Origin: Adhaeretor mobilis | GTDB taxonomy: Bacteria > Planctomycetota > Planctomycetia > Pirellulales > Lacipirellulaceae | DNA: 64,000 nucleotides | Direction of reading: 5' to 3' | NCBI RefSeq assembly: GCF_007741515.1 | Contig: NZ_CP036263.1 | Span: forward strand, 3,335,178-3,399,177 | In this document: piece by piece, positions 25,154 to 35,800 of the stretch | Position numbering within the stretch: position 1 is the stretch's first letter | How the letters are laid out: each line of letters opens with the position of its first letter | Notes under the pieces: generated by a model | What the model saw: only the letters and a program-made list of their open reading frames with translations | The model's database searches: none | Told to the model about the DNA's origin: nothing | Position numbers and translations under genes: made by a program

Positions 25154-25723
25154 GTGTCCAGCAAACAAACCTTAAAAGGGAAGACGATCGCCATCCTCGC
25201 AACCGACGGTGTCGAACAGATTGAGCTGACTGATCCTCAGGAAGCCCTCGAAAAAGCGGGAGCGGAGGTTCACTTGATTTCTCTTGAAATGGGCGAAATC
25301 CAAGGTATGCGCCACGATTCAATCGGCGACAAACTTACCGTAAACAAGCCTATTCACAACGCCAGGGCTGAGAACTACGACGGACTCGTGCTACCGGGAG
25401 GGGTTGCCAATCCGGACACAATGCGTACCAACGCTGCATGCGTCGATTTTGTGCGGGATTTTTTCAAGCAGGGCAAGCCCGTTGCCGCAATTTGCCACGG
25501 CCCGTGGATGTTAGTCGAAGCGGACGTTGTACAGGACCGAAAGGTCACTTCTTGGCCAAGTCTAAGAACGGACCTCAAAAACGCCGGAGCCAATTGGGTT
25601 GACGAAGCCTGCGTCTGCGACGGAGGCCTCGTCACCAGCCGCAACCCTGACGACCTGGAAATCTTCTGCAAAAAAGCAGTCGAGGAATTTGCGGAAGGGA
25701 TTCACGCAGCCCAGACTGCTTAA
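25154..25723 (+). CDS. DJ-1/PfpI family (class I glutamine amidotransferase-like) protein
   Basis: 189 residues from GTG 25154, preceded by AAAGGAA; no better start is upstream. PfpI-type fold: GKTIAILATDGVEQIELTDP (with the conserved Glu), YDGLVLPGGVANPD, and the nucleophile elbow AAICHGPWMLVEA (Cys-His). Members are described as intracellular proteases, chaperones or deglycases acting on glyoxal adducts; they are commonly stress genes. Soluble. The MgtC-like gene follows after 8 bases and is likely co-transcribed. Confidence 0.9.
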   Translation: MSSKQTLKGKTIAILATDGVEQIELTDPQEALEKAGAEVHLISLEMGEIQGMRHDSIGDKLTVNKPIHNARAENYDGLVLPGGVANPDTMRTNAACVDFVRDFFKQGKPVAAICHGPWMLVEADVVQDRKVTSWPSLRTDLKNAGANWVDEACVCDGGLVTSRNPDDLEIFCKKAVEEFAEGIHAAQTA

Positions 25724-25731
25724 TTAATCTC

Positions 25732-26205
25732 ATGTCTGATATTGACTTTACTGCTATCTCAATGCGAATCGTATGCGCCGCTGCTTGCGGCGGGGTACTG
25801 GGATGGGAACGTGAAGCGAGAGACAAATCGGCAGGACTACGCACAAACATGCTAGTCGCAATTGGAGCCGCGACAGCAACAATTGCGGCGTTGGATCTCT
25901 ACGCCTCGCTACCAGGTGAAGCCCCAGGTGGAATATCCTCGGATCCAATTCGTATCATATCAGGGGTTATTGGCGGGTTAGGGTTCCTTGGAGCCGGAGC
26001 CATCATGCAATCGCGCGGTCGCGTCGAAGGGATGACCACTGCCGCCACCATTTGGGTCGTAGGCGGAATCGGAGTTGCCTGCGGACTAGGGAATTATGCT
26101 TTGGCTTTGCCGGTGGTGATTATCGCGTTAGTCGTATTGTTCGCTATCGGGAAATTCGCGCATAGTCAACTCGCTCCCGAAAGTTTGCAGAAAGACGATA
26201 CATAA
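25732..26205 (+). CDS. MgtC/SapB family membrane protein
   Basis: 157 residues, four membrane helices. MgtC signature: AAACGGVLGWEREARDKSAGLRTNM, then GGLGFLGAGAIMQSRGRVEGMTTAATIW, where the family keeps its GAG and T-A-A-x-IW residues. It lacks the extra C-terminal soluble domain of the virulence-type MgtC, so it is the short SapB-like form. In pathogens MgtC modulates F-type ATPase and Mg/phosphate homeostasis; here the role is unknown. It starts 8 bases after the PfpI gene. Confidence 0.9.
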   Translation: MSDIDFTAISMRIVCAAACGGVLGWEREARDKSAGLRTNMLVAIGAATATIAALDLYASLPGEAPGGISSDPIRIISGVIGGLGFLGAGAIMQSRGRVEGMTTAATIWVVGGIGVACGLGNYALALPVVIIALVVLFAIGKFAHSQLAPESLQKDDT

Positions 26206-26420
26206 TAGAATGCTACGGATGACGTCGAAGTTCTGCGAGACTGAATCACCAAAGTCCTAGCTATTGTGCCGTCGTGGTGCTGTAAGACCTTGTTCTGGCC
26301 TAGTGCGGAGATCACACACCCCTTTTCAATGTAGGTTCTCCATCGACCCGATTGATCGCTTGAAGACCAGCCTGCCGATCTTAGCGCTATTGTGATGCAA
26401 CACGACAGTCTCCTTCCTTA

Positions 26421-26435
26421 AGGCACAGCAATTGC
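26421..26435 (+). promoter_or_regulatory. rpoN-type site: Sigma-54-type promoter upstream of Pmp3 and the sulfur/kinase run
   Basis: AGGCAC-AGCAA-TTGC followed by A; nine of ten consensus bases with GG-N10-GC spacing. Start of transcription would be near 26447, 43 bases before the Pmp3 ATG. Downstream genes are close together as far as 35933, so the same transcript might reach the hybrid kinase. The rest of 26206-26489 shows no gene. Confidence 0.65.
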
Positions 26436-26489
26436 ACTCTTCCATGGCAAAGTCAGCCATCGACAATCTTCAAAAGGAGCCAACCGACC

Positions 26490-26678
26490 ATGAGTCAGCT
26501 TGCCCAAACTCAGCACAAACGTGACGTGTTTCGTATCCTGCTTGCAATTTTTCTTCCGCCACTCGGAGTGTTCTTGCAAGTTGGGTTAGGGCTGCACTTT
26601 TGGCTGAACCTGTTGCTCACTCTGCTTGGCTATGTACCGGGGATCATTCACGCCGTCTGGATAATTCTCAAACGCTAA
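26490..26678 (+). CDS. Pmp3/YqaE (UPF0057) small membrane protein
   Basis: 62 residues, two membrane helices: RILLAIFLPPLGVFLQVGLG and FWLNLLLTLLGYVPGIIHAVWI, with the family's PPLGVF and PGIIHAVW motifs. AAAGGAG precedes the ATG. Pmp3-type proteolipids modulate membrane potential and salt/cold tolerance in yeast and plants; bacterial members are stress-induced. It has its own sigma-54-type promoter and is followed after 56 bases by the persulfide dioxygenase gene. Confidence 0.9.
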   Translation: MSQLAQTQHKRDVFRILLAIFLPPLGVFLQVGLGLHFWLNLLLTLLGYVPGIIHAVWIILKR

Positions 26679-26734
26679 TTCATGATTCAGGACATTGAGC
26701 GAATACGGAGAAACTGCAATTAGGGAGGACCTCC

Positions 26735-28147
26735 ATGTTTATTCTTGAGACTATCCTTACGGACGGGATCGCACAGCTATCCTATCTAGTAGGGGACGCT
26801 GATGCCGGGATTGCCGCCGTAATTGACCCGCGAACTGATGTCGACATTTACGCGCAACTCGCGAGAAAGCATGGCCTGTCGGTTTCGCATATTTTTGAGA
26901 CACACATCCACGCAGATTTCGTTTCGGGCAGCCGGTCATTGACCGACCGGTTAGGAACGGCTGAGCTCTGGGTTAGTGGTGAGCAAGCGGCCTATCGGTT
27001 TGATGCTAAGCAAGTTCGGAATGGCCAGGAATTCGACTTTGGTTCCTTTCAGATCACAGCACGACACACACCGGGTCATACTCCCGAACACATGTCCTAC
27101 GAAATCTGCGAATCCAAACACTCAGAGATGCCATGGGCAATCTTCACCGGTGACTCGCTCTTTGTTGGATCAGCGGGGCGCCCCGACTTGCTTGGCGACG
27201 AACAGGCAAACGCGCTCAGTGGGGAGCTTTACAATACGCTCTACGACTACTTTCTGAAACTCGACGACTTCGTCACTATTCTTCCTGGGCATGGCGCGGG
27301 CTCGGCCTGTGGAGCAGACATTGGCGATCGCCTCTACAGCACGATAGGATACGAAAGGAGGACTAATCCTTTTCTGAAATATCCTGACAAGGAGTCATTT
27401 CGTGATTTTGTCATTGGGGATGCACCGCCTGTTCCTTGGCACTATCCAGAGCTCAAGAAAGTCAATGCCACAGGTCCTGAGATTATGGATAGGATGCCAA
27501 CGATCGCCGCGTTGCCGCCCAAGGATTTCCGTAGCGTGTCGCGTGAGCCTGGGGTGACGATTATCGATACGCGCTCGATGCTTGCCTTCGGCGGGGGACA
27601 TATTCCCGGAGCTATTAATATCGGCGATCGCCCAGAATTGTCCGCGTGGGTCGGGCAACTTTTCGATCTCGATCAACGAATGCTGCTTATTGTAGATAGT
27701 GACGAAGATGTTCGGCGGATCCAGCGTTTGATTGTCCGTACCGGCCATGCGAACTTTGCAGGCTATCTCGCCGGGGGGATGAAAGCCTGGGAAGTCAGTG
27801 GACTGCCGCTGGAAACGATCGAGCAAGTTACCGTTGAGCAACTGCGTGAAATGTCGTTCCATGAGCGTGATCTGACAATTCTTGACGTTCGTTCACCAGG
27901 AGAATGGGAAGCAGGGCATATTCCAGGCGCAAAACATTGCTGCATCGCTAAGATGCGCGATCGAATCAGTGGGTTAGACAAAGCTACCCGCTATGCAACG
28001 TATTGCGCCAGCGGATATCGCGCAAGCATTGCGTCGAGTCTTATGAAAGCACGCGGCTTCCATGACGTAGCGAATGTGCCCGGCAGCTGGAGTGCTTGGA
28101 CAGCCTCAGGGTACGACGTAGACAAACCAGAAGGAGTGGAGGCATGA
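26735..28147 (+). CDS. Persulfide dioxygenase-type MBL fold protein with two rhodanese domains
   Basis: 470 residues. Metallo-beta-lactamase domain about 1-250 with ETHIHADFVSG (H57, H59, D61), the HTPGHTPEH motif and LPGHGAGSACG: an ETHE1/Blh-like iron-dependent persulfide dioxygenase that oxidises glutathione persulfide to sulfite. Rhodanese domain 1 (about 265-355) has no Cys in its active loop and is probably structural. Rhodanese domain 2 (about 365-465) has YCASGYR with the catalytic Cys. GGGAGGACC precedes the ATG. Its stop overlaps the ATG of the following YeeE gene, tying sulfur oxidation to sulfur transport. Confidence 0.9.
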   Translation: MFILETILTDGIAQLSYLVGDADAGIAAVIDPRTDVDIYAQLARKHGLSVSHIFETHIHADFVSGSRSLTDRLGTAELWVSGEQAAYRFDAKQVRNGQEFDFGSFQITARHTPGHTPEHMSYEICESKHSEMPWAIFTGDSLFVGSAGRPDLLGDEQANALSGELYNTLYDYFLKLDDFVTILPGHGAGSACGADIGDRLYSTIGYERRTNPFLKYPDKESFRDFVIGDAPPVPWHYPELKKVNATGPEIMDRMPTIAALPPKDFRSVSREPGVTIIDTRSMLAFGGGHIPGAINIGDRPELSAWVGQLFDLDQRMLLIVDSDEDVRRIQRLIVRTGHANFAGYLAGGMKAWEVSGLPLETIEQVTVEQLREMSFHERDLTILDVRSPGEWEAGHIPGAKHCCIAKMRDRISGLDKATRYATYCASGYRASIASSLMKARGFHDVANVPGSWSAWTASGYDVDKPEGVEA

Positions 28148-28704
28148 ACTTCAATGACCACTATTCTGTGTTGTTGGCTGTGGTCGATCCACTTCAGTAT
28201 GCCGGTCCGGCCTGGTCACCTTATCTTGTTGGCGCTCTCATTGGAGTGCTTTCCATGTTCACGTTTTACTTTTCCAACAAGCCCCTGGGCGCATCAACAG
28301 CCTATGCACGCCTAGCGGGAATGTTGGGCAAGCTCGTTGCGCCGTCGCACACGAAATCATTGAAGTACTTCCATGACAATCCACCGAAAATCGGCTGGGA
28401 AGTAATGCTTGTGGGTGGAGTCGTTATCGGGGCACTGATCGCTGCTTGGAGCGGCGGGGAAATAACCGGGCGCTTATTACCAGCCATGTGGCAGGAACGG
28501 TTCGGGGCGCATAGTAACCTCTTGCGCGCGATTGTGGCTTTTGTTGGCGGCGGGTTTATGGCTTTCGGAGCCCGAATGGCAGGGGGGTGCACAAGCGGAC
28601 ATGGTATTAGCGGAACACTTCAACTTGCAGTCGGCTCGTGGATTGCTGTGATCTGTATCTTTATTGGCGGGACTATTGTCGCGATGCTGATGTTTGCGGT
28701 TTAG
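28144..28704 (+). CDS. YeeE/YedE family sulfur transporter, first half-type protein
   Basis: 186 residues from ATG 28144, which overlaps the upstream stop (ATGA). Four or five membrane helices; conserved Cys in ARMAGGCTSGHGISG, the motif thought to relay thiosulfate or other reduced sulfur through YeeE-type channels. Paired with another YeeE-like gene directly downstream, as in PmpA/PmpB-type two-gene systems. Context with a persulfide dioxygenase suggests import or export of thiosulfate/sulfane sulfur. Confidence 0.88.
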   Translation: MNFNDHYSVLLAVVDPLQYAGPAWSPYLVGALIGVLSMFTFYFSNKPLGASTAYARLAGMLGKLVAPSHTKSLKYFHDNPPKIGWEVMLVGGVVIGALIAAWSGGEITGRLLPAMWQERFGAHSNLLRAIVAFVGGGFMAFGARMAGGCTSGHGISGTLQLAVGSWIAVICIFIGGTIVAMLMFAV

Positions 28705-28720
28705 CCTGAACTACCTTGCC

Positions 28721-29335
28721 ATGGAATTCACAATGTCAATCACAATTGAAGAATCAACCAGCACCAGCAGACACGAGAAATCAGTTCAAGTTACCACCGT
28801 AGCGTCGCGCTCCTTGCTGCTAGGGCTAGTCTTCGGAGCCGCATTTGGCTTTCTACTGCAGAAGGGTGGCGTGGCAAAGTATCACGTCCTAATTGGGCAG
28901 CTGCTGCTCGCGGACTTCACAGTGGTTAAAGTCATGCTGTCTGCTGTTGTTGTCGGGATGCTGGGGATCCATCTCCTTCATCATTTTGAACTCGTCGAAT
29001 TGCATATTAAACCAACGCGAATCGCTTCGAACATATTTGGGGGACTCCTCTTTGGTGCCGGTTTCGCCCTCTCAGCGTACTGTCCCGGCACGGGCGCTGC
29101 GGCGTTAGGACAGGGCAACCTAGACTCGCTGGCGATGATCGGCGGCATGATTGCCGGGTCCTTTGTCTTCGCCGAAGCTTCGGGGTGGATCAGTCATAGA
29201 GTGGATTCGATCGGCGACAAAGGAAAGCTCACACTCCATGATGTGCTTCCACTTAGTCGCACACTTGTCGTCCTAGGAAGCGCGGCCTTGTTGTCCTTGG
29301 TCCTGATAGTGCTAGAACTAACAACAGTTAGGTGA
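28721..29335 (+). CDS. YeeE/YedE family sulfur transporter, second half-type protein
   Basis: 204 residues from ATG 28721 (28733 is an alternative; neither has a strong ribosome site). After a polar start come membrane helices LLLGLVFGAAFGFLLQKGGV and MLSAVVVGMLGIHLLH, then GFALSAYCPGTGAAALGQG with the conserved Cys of the family (CPGTG). It is the partner of the previous gene; together they make one transporter for reduced sulfur. The substrate direction cannot be read from sequence. 16 bases separate the two genes. Confidence 0.88.
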   Translation: MEFTMSITIEESTSTSRHEKSVQVTTVASRSLLLGLVFGAAFGFLLQKGGVAKYHVLIGQLLLADFTVVKVMLSAVVVGMLGIHLLHHFELVELHIKPTRIASNIFGGLLFGAGFALSAYCPGTGAAALGQGNLDSLAMIGGMIAGSFVFAEASGWISHRVDSIGDKGKLTLHDVLPLSRTLVVLGSAALLSLVLIVLELTTVR

Positions 29336-29346
29336 CCCGGTGTCGC

Positions 29347-29787
29347 ATGAGCAGTGCAACTATCGAACAAATGCCGGCAGAATCTCCGCTCGCACTCACT
29401 GCGAGCGACCACCGAGCGCGTCTCAAGCGGATTCAACGTGTCGCACACGCAATGGACTCCGTTTTCCGAATTCCCGGATCGCAACGACACATCGGAATCG
29501 ACAGCTTGGTCGGACTCGTTCCGGGTGTGGGAGATATCGCAACGGCTGCGGCCTCTGCCTACCTGGTCTGGGAAGCAAAGAAGCTGGGTGTCCCCAAACG
29601 AACGATGCTGCGGATGGTTTGGAATATCGCCGTCGACTCTGCGATTGGCGTCGTTCCCCTGTTGGGCGATCTCTTCGACATGGCCTACAAAGCAAACTTG
29701 CACAATGCAGCTCTAATTCAGAAGCACGTGAGCGGCAGCGATCAAGCCCCCGATGACTCGCAGGCCCATATTGAATGCTTGCCGTAG
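29347..29787 (+). CDS. DUF4112 family membrane protein
   Basis: 146 residues from ATG 29347; a GTG at 29332 overlapping the previous stop is an alternative start. Family pattern: RIQRVAHAMDSVFRIPG, GIDSLVGLVPGVGDIATAAASAYLVW, then RMVWNIAVDSAIGVVPLLGD and FDMAYKANLHN. Two short hydrophobic hairpins with G-D motifs suggest a small inner-membrane protein. Function unknown. It sits between the sulfur transporters and the hybrid kinase in one direction with short gaps. Confidence 0.85.
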   Translation: MSSATIEQMPAESPLALTASDHRARLKRIQRVAHAMDSVFRIPGSQRHIGIDSLVGLVPGVGDIATAAASAYLVWEAKKLGVPKRTMLRMVWNIAVDSAIGVVPLLGDLFDMAYKANLHNAALIQKHVSGSDQAPDDSQAHIECLP

Positions 29788-29873
29788 CGGCATTCATTGG
29801 CGACAATAGCCGGTCTAAGCTGCGCCGTGATCGGCGAGATGATGCGTCACTCTCTTATGCTTTGGAATCCGAG

Positions 29874-32800
29874 ATGCCCGATAACGAGGGGAGAATCGAC
29901 AATGGGAAACTCGCCACTCCGCGAGCGATCGTCGCAATCGGTTCTGCGACGGGAGGGCTGGAATCGCTTGAACTCTTCTTGGAAAAGTTGCCCGTCGATC
30001 TTGGCGTCGCGCTAGTGATTGTCCAGCATCTGAATACAGACGGCAGCGATGTCATTTGTGAAGTCGTAAGTCGTATCTCGCCATTGCCAGTGGTAGCGCT
30101 TGGCGAATCACCTACGGTTGTGGAAGCCAACCATGCCTATGTTTCGCCGCAGCGATGCGAAGTTGAGCTACGCCAGGGCAGGTTGATCGCCACCGAAATC
30201 GAAGACGATAGCCGTCGAGCGGAAGTCATCGACACGCTCTTTCGTTCTCTAGCCGGTGGTTCAGATCTGCCCTTAGTGGGCGTGGTTCTCTCGGGTGATG
30301 GCACAGACGGCAGCCAAGGACTCGATACCATCCAGAAAGTGGGGGGACTGACGATCTCCCAAGATGCCGAATCAGCAGCACAGCAGGAGATGCCCCAGAA
30401 TGCCTCGCAATTTTCTGACCACATTCTGTCGCCGCAGAAAATTCCAACCCGACTAAAGGAATTCTTAGGTAATTGCAGTGGTGCGACAAAACCGTCCTCG
30501 GCTCAAGACCTACCTTCAATTGCGTCGCGCGACTATGCCTCTAGCGACAAGGTTTCCAGTGACTCCCAAGGGCCGAGTCAAGAATCCCGGCCGTCGAGCG
30601 GCCTATCCAAGACACAGTTGCGCGAGGCCAATGTCGCACTTCAATCCTCAAAAGATGAGATTGAGGCCGGCATGGAGGCACTTTCTCGTGCGTATAGGGA
30701 CGTCGATCAGCTACTCGATGGCATGCAGATTGCGTCGATTTTCCTCGACAATCGAGGAAACATTAATCGCTTCACGCCGTCTGCGGCTCAAATCTATGAC
30801 TTACAAGATGACGACGTTGGTCGACCCTTAAGCGTGATTGCTCATCGTGTGGTCGAAATGCCACCATTGCCTAACTCGTCGGAAATCGCAACATCGGAAA
30901 TACCGATCGAACACGAATTGCTCACCAACGATAATCATTGGTTCGTTCGTCGTACCATCCTCTACCGGCAGGACGATCAATTCGAAGGGCTTATTCTCAC
31001 GTTTGTTGATGTCACTGAGCAGAAACGTGATGCCTTGAGGCTAGCAGTCGCACACGATGTCATTCAGATTCTCGCAGCTGCGGACTCGTTCGATAGAGTC
31101 TCGCCACAGATACTTGAGGCCGTGCGTAGTAATCTCAACGCCGACCTCTGCTCGCTGTGGTTGCTCGATTCTCGAGACAACAAGCTTTATTGCGACGAAA
31201 CGGTGATCTCTCCCACTAAGTCGCATCTGCAACAGTTCGTGGAAGCAGGTAGTCAACTGCGTTTGGGCCGCGGTGAGGGTCTGGCTGGTACGGTGTGGCA
31301 AAGTGAGGAGCCCCAGTGGATTGAGAATGTGACGGACGACACCCAGTTTGTCCGAAGGCAGCTCGCGATTGACTCTGGATTAATTGGCGGTGCGGCAATG
31401 CCAATCAATACAGGCATGCGTTTTTATGGTGCCATCGAAATCTATGCTGATCACATACTGCGGCACGAGCAGTCGCTGCTCGACATGCTGCAAGGCGTGG
31501 GGCACGAGATCGGACAGTTCATTCGCCGCAAACGACTCGATGAGAAACTTCTCGACGAACAAACTCGCAAAACCGCAGTCCTCGAATCGGCCTTAGACTG
31601 CATCGTCACAATGGATATCCGGGGAAACATTATCGATTTCAATCCGGCTGCCGAGCGAGCGTTCGCCATTCCATCCAAGACAGCGATTGGACAGCCGCTT
31701 GCAGACTTGATTATCCCTGAAAAGTTCCGCGATGCCCACCGCAAGGGATTGAAGCGATTTTTGGAAACTGGCGAGTCCGAATTTCTCGGTAAGCGAATTG
31801 AGCTTACCGCACAACGCGCCGATGGCACGGAGTTTCCCATTGAGTTGGCTATCAACGCTTCCCAAAGACGCAACGGGACGCCCTTCTTCACCGCCTACCT
31901 ACGCGACATCACCGAACGCAGGCAATGGGAGCAAGAGATATCCAATCGCGAACGTCGTCTCAACTTGGCATTTGATGCTGGACACATAGGATCGTGGGAA
32001 TGGGACGTTGTTGAGGATCGTATTACTTGGTCGCACCAATTGTACAAACTATTTGGATACACGAATGAGCAGTTCAATCATACCCGGGAGGGATTTCTCG
32101 ATATCATCCATCCGGACGATAGAGAGCGAGTGCGAGAGAGACTCGAGGCGCTGTTCACGGAAGCGTGCCATGAGTACGAGATGGAGTTCAGAATCATGCG
32201 AGGCGATAACCAAGATATTATCTGGACGTATGGACGTGGCGCTATACTGCGTGATGAACAACACCGACCTCTATCGATCACCGCTGTCGCTAGCGACATC
32301 ACCAGCCGCAAGAAACTTGAGTTGCAACTTACTGACCGAGAGGCCCATCTTCGCCGTGTAATCGACAACATGATTGGTTTTGTCGGCGTACTGGATGAGA
32401 CAGGAAGATTGCTAGAAGCTAATGAAACCGCGCTCCAGTCGGGGGGAGTCTCGCGCGATGAAGTCATCGGCAAAAAGTTTTGGGACTGCTATTGGTGGAA
32501 CTACGATCCCGTAGTTGCGGCTCTACTCAAAGAAGCTATTCAGCATGCTGCGGCAGGTGAAATTATTCGCTACGACGCAACGGTGCGAATGGCTAATGAC
32601 TCGCGCCTGATCATCGACTTTATGCTAGTTCCGGTGACGAACGAAGACGGCAAGGTGACCCACTTAATTCCCTCGGGGGTAGACATCCAGGACCGTAAGG
32701 AAGCAGAAAGCAACTTAGCAGACGCGAAGGAGCGGTTGGACTTGGCCATGCAAGTCAGCCAGGTCGCAGCCTGGAGTTGGCATATGGAAACCAACGAAGT

Positions 32801-35800
32801 CGTTGCAGATGATAACCTAAAGCGGCTCTTCGGATTCAATATAGATGACAATCCAAAATTGAGCACCTTCCTGTCACGCATTGACGAAGGAGATCGAGCG
32901 CGAGTTGCGGAATCTATCGAACGCTCTGTGCAGGACGGCGAGTATTTCAAAGAAGAATATCAAATCAACAAACCCTCAGGCGAACGCCGCTGGATGCGTG
33001 CCCGGGGTTCCGCCAGACAAGGCAGGGATGGCTCTGTGGATGACTTCTACGGAGTGATCGCCGATATCACCGATCAAAAGCATTTCGAACTTGAGTTGGC
33101 GGACCGCGAGGCGCACCTCCGCCGCGTAATCAATCATCAACTCGGATTAGTCGGCGTGATAGGCAAAGATGGTCTGCTGCTGGAGGTCGATGATCGGTCT
33201 TTGGCAATCGCGCGCTTGGACCGCGAAGACGCGGTCGGCAAGCACTTTGCGGATTTGCCCTGGTGGAACTACGACGACGCGGTCTCGCAGCGCATCCGCG
33301 ACGCCATGGACCGTGCATTGGCTGGCGAAATCGTACGCTTCGATGTTCCACTCTTTTCGGCGGGTGCAGCAGGATTGATGATCGACTTTATGATTGCTCC
33401 GGTATACGGAAGTGATGGCCAGGTCGAGTATCTGATCCCATCAGGAGTCGACATTTCGGAGCGGAAATCGTTAGAACAACGACTGTCGATGGCACTCCAG
33501 TCAGGCGGAATGGCAGCGTGGGAATGGACACCCGAACAGAGTGTATGGAGCGAAGCACTTTATGATTTACTAGGACTCCCCTCCAGTACGACGGCTGACC
33601 CCGAAACTTTTTTCGAGCAAGTCCACGAGCAAGATATTGAGGGCCTGCAATTGGCATGGGATAAAGCGACAAGAGGGGAACAACCTTATGCTCACGAGTT
33701 TCGAATTCGGCGGCCAGACGGCGAAATACGGTGGGTCGCTGGTGCCGGAGAGTTCGAGCGCGACGCTACTGGCGAGGTCAACCGCATCTACGGTTTGAAT
33801 TGGGATATCACCGTTAGAAAACTAGAGGAGCAACGCCTCAAGCGAATCGCTGAACATGAGCACTTCCTCGTGGAAGCAAATAAAATGCTAGCGGCGAGTC
33901 TGGATTATCAACAGACGCTTGCCAATCTAACTAATCTATGCGTTCCTGTCCTCGCCGATTGGGCATTCATCGACTTATTGGGTGAGGATGGCAATACCCA
34001 TCGTGTACATGTTGCCCATGCTGAACCCACAGACAGTGATCTTGCAGCGGAAGTTGCCAAGTTTCCCGCCAAGCCGAGTACCCCGGACCAGCCATCTGCT
34101 CGCGGCTTGTTCGAGGTCAAAGCCATGCTGATCCCAGATTTTACGGATGAGATTTTGGTCAAAGCAGCACAAAATAAAGAGCATGAAACTGTTATCCGCG
34201 CTGTTGGCCCAAGATCACTTATCGTGGTTCCACTAATCGCACGGAAGAGTTCCTTGGGGGCACTTACACTCATCACATCGCAATCAGGACGCAACTACGA
34301 CAAGTACGATCTCAAGGTTGCCAAGGAATTAGCCCGACACGCTGCGATGGCAGTCGAGAATGCACGACTCTACCAAGCAGGACAACAAGCGAACATTGCT
34401 AAGAGTGACTTTCTGGCCAATATGAGTCACGAAATTCGTACACCAATGACTGCAGTACTCGGATATACTGATCTGCTTATCGGACAGGAATCAAATCCTG
34501 AGAAGTCTGAGCATCTGCTTACGATCAAACGCAACGGGCAGTATTTGCTCGACATTATCAACGATATCCTCGATCTCTCCAAAATCGAGGCTGGCAAACT
34601 TGAGATCACTCCAGAGCGTTTCCCCCTGCACCGACTCGTTGCCGACGTACAGTCCAGTATGTACGTCCGTGCGAGAGAAAAGCAGTTGGATTTTCGTGTC
34701 CAGTACGATGGACGAATACCCAAAGTGATCGAAAGCGACCCGAAACGCCTTCGGCAGATTTTGGTGAACTTGGTTGGCAACGCATTGAAGTTCACTGAGG
34801 AAGGGAGTGTCCGGCTGATCGTGCGCTTTCTTGACTCAGAATCTACCCCACGCGTTCAAATTGATGTTGTCGACACAGGAATAGGCATCACCAAAGAACA
34901 GCGGACACGCCTTTTTCAGGACTTTTCTCAGGCAGATTCGTCAGTAAGCCGCAAATTTGGCGGAACGGGATTAGGTCTAGCTATTAGCCAGCGACTAGCG
35001 CGGTTATTGGACGGTGAGATCACTGTGGACAGTGTACCGGGCCAAGGAAGTACTTTTTCATGCGTCATCTCTGCCGGTGATGTAAGTGATGTGCAATTAA
35101 TCAAACCCGCTCTTGATACTCAGGAGCAGCCAAGCGTATCACGACCAACCGAGCATCGACTCAATTGCCGCGTGTTAGTCGTCGACGACCGCCGCGACGT
35201 TCGCTTCTTGACGATGCGAATTCTAAGCTCCGCAGGGGTCGAAGTTTCTCTAGCTGAAGACGGTATCGAAGCCTTGCAGATGGTGAAAGAACTCGCGGCA
35301 AGAGGTGAGACTTGGGATCTCATCCTGCTCGATATGCAAATGCCCAGACTTGATGGCTATCAGACTGCAGCACGACTCCGTGAAATGCAATTCACGCAAC
35401 CAATCATTGCCCTCACCGCTGATGCAATGCACGGCGACATGAACCACTGTCTACGGAGCGGCTGCAACGCGTACTTGAGCAAGCCAATCGATGCACAGAA
35501 ACTCATTGAAATGGTGGCAGAGTACACAGGGCAAACAGAACACGGCTCGAATAACTCCCGAGTTCAACACAATTCAGTTAGCGTCTTGATCGTCGAGGAC
35601 TCAATCGACGCATGTACGGCACTGCAAAGGCTCTTGGAAATAGAGGGTTTCAAGGCGCACACCGCCTTCGACGGAAAATCCGCCATTGAAGCTGCTCAGA
35701 CCATCGAACCTGCCGTAGTGCTGTTGGACATCGGCCTGCCCGACATGAGTGGGTACGACGTACTGAAGCAGATGAAAGCGTTGCCCGCACTATGCGGTAC

